From Tieghemostelium lacteum (taxonomy: Eukaryota; Evosea; Eumycetozoa; Dictyosteliales; Raperosteliaceae): DNA of 64,000 nt. Made by a program: the position numbers and the translations under genes. This document shows positions 1 to 9,015 of this stretch, in pieces. The notes under the pieces are model-generated. The model saw nothing but the letters and a program-made list of their open reading frames with translations, was not told where the DNA came from and did no database searches. The DNA lies in assembly GCA_001606155.1 (NCBI GenBank), contig LODT01000006.1, forward strand, positions 558,001 to 622,000. Reading direction: 5' to 3'. How positions within the stretch are numbered: position 1 is the stretch's first letter; the number at the start of each line of letters is the position of its first letter.

Positions 1-510
1 ATAAATTTCAGGGTTGTGTATATATACTGTATATTGATATTTACAGCCCATTTTGCTACATCTCTATTAAAGACTAAACAAGATAATTTATATAAATATA
101 AATCTCCAATTGCTGATAAAAAACCTTGTAATAGTTTTGGTGTAACAATCTAGATTTAGATATTAGATTTTCAATGTTGTTCTGTATCTTTGTAAGGTTA
201 TAACATTTCATATATTTACAATCATTGTAGTAGTATCTAAATTTAATATAGATAATATTTTAAAAGGAATTGCAAATAAGAGTGGATGTAAATAACTTCT
301 AATCATTTCTTTCCACTCCCAAGTCATTTCACCGTAACCAAATACCATTTTGTGTGCAACTTCTAATGATTGCCAGTACTCATCTGGATCAAAAAAAGTA
401 TTTATTAGAAGTGAATCAATACATCTTATAACAATTAATGCTAAAAATAGATTAGATGTTGATTTTTCTAATTTGTTGATGAACTTTATCATCATTTGAT
501 TAATCTTCAC
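1..510 (-). CDS. pigB: GPI mannosyltransferase 3 (PIGB type), 5' part, runs off the left edge
   Basis: This glycosyltransferase family 22 enzyme adds the third mannose to the GPI anchor precursor in the ER membrane. Exon 1 is 220-510 (ATG at 510). A 70-base intron (150-219, GTAAAT...CTAG) follows, then exon 2 at 45-149. Another GTAAAT donor at 44 suggests the gene continues past position 1. Exon 1 has an N-terminal hydrophobic stretch and then the family hallmark FDPDEYWQSLEVAH, with the acidic DE pair of the catalytic luminal loop, followed by TWEWKE and RSYLHPLLFA. Exon 2 has PKLLQGFLSAIGD and AKW, which also align with PIGB. The gene starts only 86 bases downstream of the stop of the PPR-like gene on the same strand. 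The family call is firm. The second donor is inferred from splice consensus, because reading on gives no PIGB-like sequence. Confidence 0.88.
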
Positions 511-596
511 AAAAAATGAAATCTTAAAAAAAAATATGGCTAAAAATGTAAAGTGACTTTTGCTAGGTAAATTAAATGGCCAAAGATTATATTTAT

Positions 597-3155
597 TTAA
601 TCGAGTAAATCCAAAATATTTGATTTTAATTTCTTTGAATATGGTTTAGATTGATTTTCATCATAGGCTACCAACATGGATTTGAAATCTTCAGGTACAG
701 TTTCATCCTTTTGGAAATACTTAACAATCTTTGGATGAAGAGATCGGTTTTTAATTGCTAGTGCACTTTTAATCAACTCCATTCTTTTATCTAGATCCTT
801 TTTAGGGATAGATTCAAAAAGATAGTAGAGACAATCGTTGGTTGAAAATTCTAAAATTTTAGGGAATCTGTCAAGTTGGTTGATGATATCAAAATGTTTG
901 TGATTATAGAGTTCCTCAATCAAAGCCTCGTAGTAAGGTGATAATAGATAGTTATTAGCATCTAGATCGATAACTCTGGATGCCAATGTCCAATTTGGTA
1001 GATTGTCCAATGGTGGTATTGGAAATAGTTTAGCAGCTAATTTGATCTGAGTCTTGATACTGGTCTCTGTTATAGTCTGTAATTCAAATATCTTTCTCCA
1101 AGCTTTCTTTAGGTCATCGACATTAGAGGAATTTGATAAATCCACAACTTGATGAAGTTTCATGTTTCTAGGGTACTCTTTCTCTAAACCTAAATATAAC
1201 TGGTGGTATTCATCAGTAGGTTTGCTAATTGACAACCCATGTGCAATGATAGCTTTGGAGATCTTCAAAACTGTAGTTGGAGACAACACCATCTTCTTTT
1301 GAATCATTGTTTGTGCAAATTGTAAAGCTTCATTTAGATACCCCCTTTGCAACACACCTACTAGTAAATAGTCAAATATATCGTTTCCAATGACCTTCAT
1401 CAAATCCTTTGAGGTTTCATTTAACTTTCTGATAAAATCAATGGCAAAGTTGACATCAATCTCTAGGAGTAATGTAACAATTCTCTGGTCAATGAGATAG
1501 TACTGCACGGATAGTGGCCACTTATGTAATCTCTTACAATGTTTCTTTAGTTCTTGTGGAGGGAGAGATTTAATTATATTTGCAAGTCGAATTGCTATAG
1601 TGCCTCTTGGCATTTTACCTTCTTTAAAATACTTCATTTCCAATTCCTTCAAACGACTTGTCATGTGCTCTGGTGCAATGTCGACTGAGAACAGCTTCTG
1701 TAGATGATGGTCTCTATTCTTTATGAATATAGGTTGAGATGTACTCACTAGCAGCTTCTCACCTTCTGTAAACTGAATTGGTCTATCATATTTTGAAGCA
1801 AAGGTCTCAAAAGAACGCAACACAATTTGTGGGTTATGGAATTGGTATTCCTTCTCTGCTTCCTCTTCTTTCTCCTTACTATAGTCGACTGAAGACTGTC
1901 TCTTTCTCTTTGTCCAGTAGAACAGCAACTCTCTATCAAACTCCTCAGGATACTCCTCTCTCTCTGCGGTGTTTCTTTCATCATTCATCATATTAATCAA
2001 ATCCTGATGAAAATTGTAAAAATAAGTTGGTATAGCTGAACTTGTTGGTGTGATTTGGTATTTAAATACCATATCAGAAGCTACCTGTAGAGCTTCATCA
2101 TATTGTCCATACTTTAGATGCAACAATGTCAAAGTATTAAAGAGAGCCTCTCTTTCTTGCATAGGTATATCTGACTTTTTCAACATGGATTCCAAATATT
2201 CACAATTATTGAATTTCATGTGAACCTTATTTACAAATATCAAATTAGCAATGATAGTTGATTGATGTTTATGTTTTGATTTAAATAAATCACCAAAAAT
2301 AGCATCTACATCGGGATCTCCAGTGGTTTCACTGGAAATGGTTAAAGAGGGGGAATTGAGAATGTGCATGAAGATTGGTGAGAATCTCAATCTTGATGCC
2401 TTCTCATCCTCTGGAATGTACTGTGACATGTAGAATCTGAGAGATTTGAAATCACTAACTCTAAGACACTGCAAAAACATATTCTTTAGAACCATAGTTG
2501 AAAAATACTTTAGATGTGTTTTACCAAGTTTCACTGCATCTTTGACTCTATTAGACTCAATGAGAAATGATTGGATAGAAGATACCAATTGAATGTCGTT
2601 TTTAAACTGTGGTTCCAAAGCCTTGATAAAACTATCCAAAGACTCTGGTGATACTGATCTAATATTACGTAGATTTTTGATGAATTGAAAAGAGTGAAGA
2701 TAGGTAATAGTTGAGAAGGAATTGAGGTTTTCAGTAAACAATGATAATGCATCTTTAGGTCTACCTTTGCCTATATAGTAATCAATTAACATTCCAAATG
2801 TATGATAAATCTCAGGACTCTTTGATTTTCCATCGAGTTTTGAGAATTCTTCTCTTGCCAATTGTGATTTATCCTCTTTAAGTAGTTGATAAACTTGCTT
2901 TATAAAATCACTTGATCTGGCTGTAACTGGCAATGATTTTGTTAAATATTCTGTAGATTCATTTGAATATTTCTTTTTATCCTCTTCACTTGGTAATCTT
3001 ATAAATTTACTAGATAGTTTATTTACTAAAAAACTAGGATTTTCTGTCACTATATTCTTTTTTGGTTTAACATTACTTTTTGAGTAGTGTGATATTTGTG
3101 ATCCACTACTTTTAAAGTAATGATTTATAAGAGAATGTAAATTTCCTCTTAACAT
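597..3155 (-). CDS. PPR-like helical-repeat protein, probably mitochondrial
   Basis: This is a single-exon protein of 852 residues. The N-terminus (MLRGNLHSLINHYFK) is basic, lacks acidic residues and fits a mitochondrial presequence. The body is helical repeats of pentatricopeptide type. The clearest are near residues 115-150 (EIYHTFGMLIDYYIGKGRPK) and 345-385 (YGQYDEALQVASDMVFKYQI), with another near 600-650 (GYLNEALQFAQTMIQKKMV). Such proteins bind organellar RNA, so a role in mitochondrial transcript processing or translation is inferred rather than seen. No SMR, endonuclease or MRPP1-type domain is visible. The start at 3155 is the only ATG ahead of the presequence, and AT-rich non-coding DNA lies upstream. 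I cannot assign it to a particular orthologue. Confidence 0.72.
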   Translation of the reverse strand: MLRGNLHSLINHYFKSSGSQISHYSKSNVKPKKNIVTENPSFLVNKLSSKFIRLPSEEDKKKYSNESTEYLTKSLPVTARSSDFIKQVYQLLKEDKSQLAREEFSKLDGKSKSPEIYHTFGMLIDYYIGKGRPKDALSLFTENLNSFSTITYLHSFQFIKNLRNIRSVSPESLDSFIKALEPQFKNDIQLVSSIQSFLIESNRVKDAVKLGKTHLKYFSTMVLKNMFLQCLRVSDFKSLRFYMSQYIPEDEKASRLRFSPIFMHILNSPSLTISSETTGDPDVDAIFGDLFKSKHKHQSTIIANLIFVNKVHMKFNNCEYLESMLKKSDIPMQEREALFNTLTLLHLKYGQYDEALQVASDMVFKYQITPTSSAIPTYFYNFHQDLINMMNDERNTAEREEYPEEFDRELLFYWTKRKRQSSVDYSKEKEEEAEKEYQFHNPQIVLRSFETFASKYDRPIQFTEGEKLLVSTSQPIFIKNRDHHLQKLFSVDIAPEHMTSRLKELEMKYFKEGKMPRGTIAIRLANIIKSLPPQELKKHCKRLHKWPLSVQYYLIDQRIVTLLLEIDVNFAIDFIRKLNETSKDLMKVIGNDIFDYLLVGVLQRGYLNEALQFAQTMIQKKMVLSPTTVLKISKAIIAHGLSISKPTDEYHQLYLGLEKEYPRNMKLHQVVDLSNSSNVDDLKKAWRKIFELQTITETSIKTQIKLAAKLFPIPPLDNLPNWTLASRVIDLDANNYLLSPYYEALIEELYNHKHFDIINQLDRFPKILEFSTNDCLYYLFESIPKKDLDKRMELIKSALAIKNRSLHPKIVKYFQKDETVPEDFKSMLVAYDENQSKPYSKKLKSNILDLLD

Positions 3156-3568
3156 TGCAATGTTAAAAAATCTACAAAAACTAAAAAAAAACTAAAAAGT
3201 CTGTGATCATTTTCAAAGAAATTAATAAAATAACTAATCAAATTTCAAATTACTTATGCCATCTCAAACACTAACCCTCATTATATAAATAAAAACCCAT
3301 TAAATATTAAAAAAAATTCTTAAATAATTTTCAGTATTTATTCTTTTTAAAAAGTTCTATTTATTTATTTTATTATAATTATATTATTTGAAGTTGTATT
3401 AAATATCTAAATTTAAATTCTTCTTTTCAGATTTAATTAAAATTCCTTTAATTTTTTAGATTTTTTTTATTTTATTTCTTAAGTTTTTTAAGAAAACTCT
3501 TACCAGTGTTCAATTAACATTACATAGAGTGTTAATACTAAAACTTTGTATTATACTATAAATTAAAG
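3156..3568. other. Divergent intergenic region, nothing recognised
   Basis: This is very AT-rich DNA with long A and T tracts between the divergent starts of the PPR-like gene and the small tail-anchored gene. It presumably holds both promoters. I see no open frame, repeat or structured element. Confidence 0.6.
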
Positions 3569-4211
3569 ATGCAACATGTATTTTCACACTATGAAAATGA
3601 TCTAAATGATCTATCAAAAAGTGTTCAATCGAAACTCTATAAACTATCAGAGCAATTTCAAACACTATCCCACGATGAAAAGATTTTATTGATAGACCAA
3701 ATAACTGAAGGTATTGAGGAATCACAAGAAATTGTACAACAATTAGAATTTAGTGCACAAAACTCTGGTAATATATCTGAAGTCAGACCAAAGTAAGTTA
3801 TAACTTTGAGAACTTTTAGTATTTAGACCTAAGGTTAATTAATACATTTTATTCAATTAAAATAGAATAAATAACTACAATACACAAATATCAAATTTTA
3901 CCAATCAATTGGAACAGTTGAGTGGAAATTCAATGGATAAGAGAAAAACTAAAGAACATAAGATATCTTTTGAAAATGTAATTCAGAATAAGGATGATTT
4001 AGATCAGTATCAGGAGGAAGAAGATCTTAATGATCTCAGAGAGGACGAACGTTATCAAAGTAAAATGACAACCAAACAACAATTTTTTAAATTTATGAAG
4101 AATCATTCACTAAAGATCATAGTTGTATTTATAGTTTCAATGACTATCAGTTTAGTCGCCTATTATATTTATAATAGAGATAATAATAAATCACCAAATC
4201 CTGTGCACTAA
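3569..4211 (+). CDS. Small tail-anchored membrane protein with a Vti1-like N-terminal region
   Basis: There are two exons, 3569-3792 and 3866-4211, joined across a 73-base GTAAGT...AG intron. The frame is preserved and gives 189 residues. Residues 1-60 (HYENDLNDLSKSVQSKLYKL, then LSHDEKILLIDQITEGIEES) resemble the N-terminal three-helix region of Vti1/V-SNARE proteins. The middle is charged and acidic (YQEEEDLNDLREDERY). The C-terminus has one hydrophobic segment, LKIIVVFIVSMTISLVAYYI, followed by a short polar tail, which is the layout of a tail-anchored secretory-pathway protein. A regular heptad SNARE motif with a central Q or R layer is not apparent between these parts, so it may be a divergent SNARE or only a SNARE-like membrane protein. 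It converges with the EBP gene. Confidence 0.6.
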
Positions 4212-4301
4212 TAATGTTATTAGTAAATATATCTGAAATTCAGATATAAATCTAATTGTCATGTATGTAAATAAAAACAAAAAGTGAGTGTGGGTGAAGT
4301 T

Positions 4302-4327
4302 TGAGATATATATAATAATATATCTCA
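4302..4327. terminator. Perfect 10-bp hairpin between convergent genes
   Basis: TGAGATATAT at 4302-4311 is the exact reverse complement of ATATATCTCA at 4318-4327, with a 6-base loop. It lies in the 161-base gap between two convergent genes, so a role in 3'-end formation is possible. It is AT-rich, and chance occurrence in such DNA cannot be excluded. Confidence 0.3.
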
Positions 4328-4372
4328 GATTTCGATTTTTTATCTTTAGATTTTTATCAATCACAATCAAAT

Positions 4373-5050
4373 TTAAGCTGATTTTGGTTTATTTTGTTGT
4401 TTTGAAATCATACCAGGTGTGGTAGCAGATTTAGAGGTAGCAACTTGTTGTACAACATTTCTACCGATAAAGAGAGCAGATTGGACGATAAGTACAAGTG
4501 GAATGGCGAACCAGAGACCATTGAGACCTACAACATAGACCCACAATTCAAATGGATCAGATGAGATTTGTTCAGCCCATTTTCCATAAATGTATGGAGT
4601 GATAAAGTAAAATACAGTACCCAATCCTTGAATGGATGCCAAAAAGATTTGGAGAGCATGACGATAGGTAGATTGCTTAATAACCAATAAGGCCAAAAGG
4701 AAACAACAGAAACCTTGTACTAATTCCATAAAACAAAAGAATACAACCATTGGATCGGCAATTGCATATCTCTTGTCATATTTGGCATATTGACTGTAAA
4801 GTGATGCATACCAAGCTGGGTTCCATGCATTTTCCAATTGAGTGACTTCAAACATTTTGTCCATGAAATCAACTTTACTGATGGTTTTAACATCATTTGC
4901 ATAGAATCCATAAGAACCTTCTAAAATGATATGGATTAAACCAGACCATAATAACCAGAAGATTAATAATTTCTCTTTTTTAACAAAAAGTGATGCAACA
5001 ACGCAAAACAATGTTAAAATTGCTAATGGTACAAATGCATAGATTTCCAT
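4373..5050 (-). CDS. ebp: EBP-type sterol delta8-delta7 isomerase (EXPERA domain)
   Basis: The protein has 225 residues in one exon and the EXPERA fold. It isomerises the sterol ring double bond from C8 to C7 in ER membranes during sterol synthesis. The length fits emopamil-binding proteins, with four or five hydrophobic segments. Family signatures are present: [12 protein letters not shown] (His40 and Glu44), [32 protein letters not shown] (Glu109), and [10 protein letters not shown] near residue 176 (Trp180). These correspond to the histidine, glutamates and tryptophan known to line the EBP active site. The tail after residue 195 is Lys/Gln-rich, ending KPKSA, and may be an ER-retention region. 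An EBP-like paralogue with another role cannot be excluded, but the active-site set is complete. Confidence 0.88.
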   Translation of the reverse strand: MEIYAFVPLAILTLFCVVASLFVKKEKLLIFWLLWSGLIHIILEGSYGFYANDVKTISKVDFMDKMFEVTQLENAWNPAWYASLYSQYAKYDKRYAIADPMVVFFCFMELVQGFCCFLLALLVIKQSTYRHALQIFLASIQGLGTVFYFITPYIYGKWAEQISSDPFELWVYVVGLNGLWFAIPLVLIVQSALFIGRNVVQQVATSKSATTPGMISKQQNKPKSA

Positions 5051-6417
5051 TGTATATATGACTCGAAAACAAAAATGATTAAAAAAAAAAAAAAAAAACC
5101 ACTCACTTCACCAAAATTTACAAAAAAAAAAAATCTTTGGTGGGATGTGGTGGTGATTGTCAATCGTCATCATATAAAATTCACTCTGGTATTAGACTCA
5201 TGATATGACCTAAATAACATAAACAAATTTGATATAAAATGGGGCAAAAGGGGGGTTTGGGAATGTGGTTGCTCACACCAGAATGTAGTTTGTAGGAGAC
5301 TACTCTATTTGAGTAATCCTAGGAAGTTTTTTTGTTTCATACCACCCTCATTCGAGGATGATAATCAACCGTTTTTTGCGACTAAGGAAACCTCAATCAA
5401 CTACACTCTGGTGGTCTTTTTCTGCAATATAATTCTCTTCGTTTTTGTTTGATGATCAATGGATTGGTATTGAAATTTATGCACATGTATCCTCTTCCCC
5501 AAACATAAATAGTATTCAATTTTTTTTAAATAGAACTTTTAAAATATAAGAAATTAATTATGGTTAGAAATTTGATAAACTTGGATTTTCTTAATTTTTT
5601 TTAGGAAATCTTGAAGTATAAAAAAATTCGATATGGTTAGTAAATCCACTATGAAAACACATTTACACCCTATTCCCCCTATCACTACTAATTTTCAAAA
5701 TCTATTCAAGTATTACTTTATGCCTTCCTTAACCCATGTGTGTGGAAAAAGGGGGGGTGAAATATTAATTTTATTAAAAACATAACACAATAAATTTAAA
5801 ATAAAATAAAATATAGAAAAAAAAAAAACAATTCAAATTCATGATTTTCTTTCTTGGGTTTTGGTGGAATTAGAAAACTTATATTAAAATAGGCTTTAAG
5901 TAACATTTAAACATTATATATCAGAATCTATAATTGTCTAGTAAGTAACACAATTATAATTTCTAAACCTTTTTTTAAATTTTTTTTGTTAAATAGTTTG
6001 AAAAATGATTTTTTTTCTTTTATTGTTTTGAGATATCATCCACAACATCAAATTATAACACAAAGACAAAAAAATATTAAAAATCATTAGCCATAGTTTT
6101 CTTTATTGTTTGGAGACATCATTCAATATAGTTCACTCAGAATAAGCATACCAATAATCATATATGTACATACAAAAATTTTAAATTTGTATATTATCCA
6201 TACAATATCTATATAGTAATAAGGTTAAAAAAAAGAGTTTATTTAGTTATTTTTTTTTTTTAATATTATACTCTCAAATATCTCCACACTACTACTAGTA
6301 TTAATTGGAAGTATAAGTAAAACTAAACAGGATCGCCTAATAGAGACAGAAATCACATTTTACCCCTATATATACACATTCACAAATATTTTTATATAAA
6401 ACTTTATATATTTAATT
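5051..6417. other. Long divergent intergenic region with G/C-rich boxes
   Basis: This 1.37-kb gap separates the starts of EBP (minus) and the SR-rich gene (plus). It carries short G- or C-rich boxes that stand out from the AT background, for example GGTGGGATGTGGTGGTG near 5141-5157 and a run of seven G near 5750. They resemble the G-box elements of developmentally regulated Dictyostelium promoters. A structured element at 5276-5413 is listed separately. No convincing open reading frame was found. Confidence 0.4.
5276..5413. ncRNA. Possible structured non-coding RNA, closed by a 14-bp stem
   Basis: CACCAGAATGTAGTT (5276-5290) and AACTACACTCTGGTG (5399-5413) pair over 14 of 15 positions, with a single A-C mismatch, and enclose about 110 bases. 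Inside are a GUAG/CUAC hairpin with a GAGA (GNRA) loop at 5292-5303 and a CCTC/GAGG hairpin near 5345-5356. Base composition is more even than in the flanks, and there is no open frame. The right-arm word CACTCTGGT recurs at 5182-5190. I do not recognise the family: it does not read as tRNA, U1, U2, U4, U5, U6, U3 or the short class I RNAs. Strand is undetermined. A small foldback element is the alternative. Confidence 0.3.
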
Positions 6418-8276
6418 ATGATACTTTCCTCAAGCTCAAGATACAATCATAATAGTAATAGTAATAAAAATGAAAACCCAACAAACACCTCAAAGACTCT
6501 ATTAAATAGCACTGCCAGTACTACTACTTCTAACTACAATATACAAAGTGACAAAAATATTAAAATTTTGCCTCCTTCAAAGTAATATTTAAAACATTTG
6601 TTTATATTCTCTTTGATAAAATACTCAGATTATTAACTTTCTTTCCTTCTCACTCCCACTCACAATTACATTTTTATATGTAATAAACTTTTTTGTGTTT
6701 TTTTAATTTTTTTTGTCGTCTTGAACAATCTCCCCACACCCAATCCCAAATTTTTTTTTAAAAAATATAAAATTCACCAAACTCTTCCTGTGTGATAATA
6801 TCTTGTAAATTTTAAAATTATATTCGTTGTTTATGACGATAAAACAGTCAACAACTTTTACTAGAAAGTGATTTTTATAAAAGTATTAATAAAAGTAGTT
6901 CCCAGAGTAACAGTGCAAATGTATCCAGATCTCCATCAAGAGATAATAAAAAAACAATTAATAATAGTAATAACCATGTAAATAAAAGATCATATAAAAA
7001 CAACACCAACACCAACACCAACAACAACAACAATAACAACAACAACAACAATAACTCAACAAATAATGGTAATAGTTATAATAATAGAAGATATAATAGT
7101 AGATCGAGATCGAGAAGTCCATCACCATATTATAGAGGTAGAAGTTTCAGTAGAAGTCAGAGTAGAAGCCGTAGTAGAAGTTTGAGTGGAGGAAAATACT
7201 CTAAAAGACAACCACATAGAAATAGATCTAGATCCAGAAGTTGGAATAGAAAATCTTATAATGGAATGAGAAAAAGATCAAGATCACCAAGAAGTAGATC
7301 AAGATCATCTGATAGAAAATACCTAAAGAGATACAGTAACAATAGAAATTACTCACCTTCTCCAAACAGAAGAAGAGGTTCACAAGACTATAGTAATAGT
7401 AGTAGAAGACTGACGTCTAGAAACAGTAGATCAACAAGTAGATCAAAATCACCACCACCATCAAAAAATAATGTCAAACCATCCAACAACAATAACACCA
7501 CTACCAATAGTAATAATAATAATATTTTAAAACAATCAAAAGATGATTTAATAATGTCATTAAAAAGGTCACCTACCAGTGATAATAGTACACCTGAAAA
7601 TATGATAATTTCAGACGATCAAAATTCTCCTAATACTTCTACATATTCTATACCCAGTAGTAGTCATAGCACTGCTACATCTAATCTAGACCATGCCAAC
7701 AGTAGTACAAGCATTTCATCTACCACAACAAACTCAAATTTAACAACTACAACAACTACAGCTGCTCCTACTATTTTAGACAATCCTAGAGATTTGGATT
7801 GCATCAAAGAAATGGAGGTCGAAGAGGACGGTGAATTGAATGAAACTTATATCGAAAAGGATTATCATAATAATCGTCAATCTCAACCTCAACTATCTAC
7901 AACTACAACAACATCTTCACATATATTACTAATACCACCAACATTATTAACATCAACACCAATATCAACAAATATTAATAATAATAATAGTCTAAAATCC
8001 AACAATAGTCATAAAATAATGACTAACTCAGATAAGTTAATGGAATGTAAAAAATCCAATTTTCAAATTGTACAAAAAGAACCTATTGACATTACAAGTA
8101 TCAAAAAATATAAAGCTAGATTAATTGGTGATGGTTGGTATAACAAAGGTACACTGATAAACACAGTTATTGAACCATGTCAGTTTTGGATTAATGGCGT
8201 CTCCGATTGCCCAAAACCTCCTCAGGACCCAAGATCCAATAGAAATTATATTAATCTAAGATATATTTATGAATGA
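6418..8276 (+). CDS. SR-rich nuclear protein with Asn-rich linker and conserved-looking C-terminus
   Basis: The first exon is 6418-6581 (ATG at 6418). It is joined across a 266-base intron (6582-6847, GTAATA...CAG) to exon 2 at 6848-8276. The frame is kept and gives 530 residues. Roughly residues 130-225 are dense in SR/RS dipeptides (SRSRSRSPSP-like stretches), typical of splicing regulators and other nuclear-speckle proteins. An Asn/Thr/Ser-rich linker follows. No RRM, zinc finger or cyclophilin domain is visible. The last 65 residues are not low-complexity and include RLIGDGWYNKGTLINTVIEP and QFWINGV, possibly a small folded domain of unknown type. A nuclear RNA-processing role is inferred from the RS region only. 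The intron is long for this window and carries U-rich tracts before the acceptor. Confidence 0.7.
7002..7058 (+). repeat. AAC/ACC trinucleotide repeat in the SR-rich gene
   Basis: This is an in-frame run of AAC with interspersed ACC and AAT codons, encoding Asn/Thr then poly-Asn. It is a simple repeat of the kind common in dictyostelid coding DNA. Confidence 0.75.
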
Positions 8277-9015
8277 TACACTAATCTCCATCTGATTTAC
8301 CTATCCTATCTAAATATATATATCAACAATCATTTTTTTTTACTATCCAATAATAATTTTATTAAAACAATTTTATTATATGGTGATAGTAGTTCTTTTT
8401 TTTTTCAGTAGTGCCAATTTTAATTATAATTCACTATTTATTTGGTAATCAAACATTAGAGAAAAAAAAAACATATCGAATTAGTATTTAAAATAAATAA
8501 TTATGTTACTAGTCGACATAAAACAAAAAACTGACAAACTTTATTCACCCATTTTATTCATGTTTAATCATTGTTCGGGGGTAATTATCAATTTTATAAT
8601 AAAAAAATCAAACCCCCTTTTAAATATATAATCAAATTCAAACAATTGTGCTTTCATTTTATATTTAAATTAATATAAATATGTTATATAGTAGGTATAT
8701 TTATAAATATTTATTCATTTAAATATATATATATTTATTCATTTAAACTAATTAAAAACTCTAAAGAATCTCTTTCATCTATTGGTTCAGTTTCATTTAA
8801 CAAACCTCAAAATCAAAACCAAAGTTTAACTCAAACTAATAGAGATATTCATTTCTTGAATAATGAAGTTGAACAAACTAATCAAATGTTAACTCGTATA
8901 AGAATTAGACCTTAAATAAAATTGAGGGACAATTAGAATGGCTTATATGGTTATTACATATATAATTTAAAACGATTGAATATTTATTTATTTTTTTGAT
9001 TTTTATTTGAGTTGT
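8277..9015. other. Intergenic region between convergent genes, with an orphan exon-like frame
   Basis: This AT-rich gap lies between the convergent ends of the SR-rich gene and the SAM-PH gene. A 17-base direct repeat, ATATTTATTCATTTAAA, occurs at 8707-8723 and 8731-8747. A coding-looking frame ending at 8915 is listed separately. A T-run/CAG acceptor followed by a short open stretch and GTAATC lies near 8410-8445 but could not be tied to a gene. Confidence 0.4.
8679..8915 (+). pseudogene. Orphan terminal exon or gene fragment
   Basis: The frame is open from 8679 to a TAA at 8913-8915. From about 8750 it has protein-like composition: SKESLSSIGSVSFNKPQ, then NRDIHFLNNEVEQTNQMLTR. It has no usable ATG until six codons before the end. 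It looks like the last exon of a small gene or a remnant of one. Possible acceptors end at 8691 and 8766, but I found no upstream exon with matching phase. Function unknown. An unannotated short gene or a 3' exon of the SR-rich transcript are alternatives. Confidence 0.3.

Noticed and set aside
5740-5765. G-run and C-rich words suggesting another inverted repeat (with 5668-5682)
   Set aside because: Only mononucleotide runs pair; there is no extended complementary stem.
8410-8445. Mini-exon between a T-tract/CAG acceptor and GTAATC
   Set aside because: Good splice-site look, but no phase-compatible partner exon on either side.
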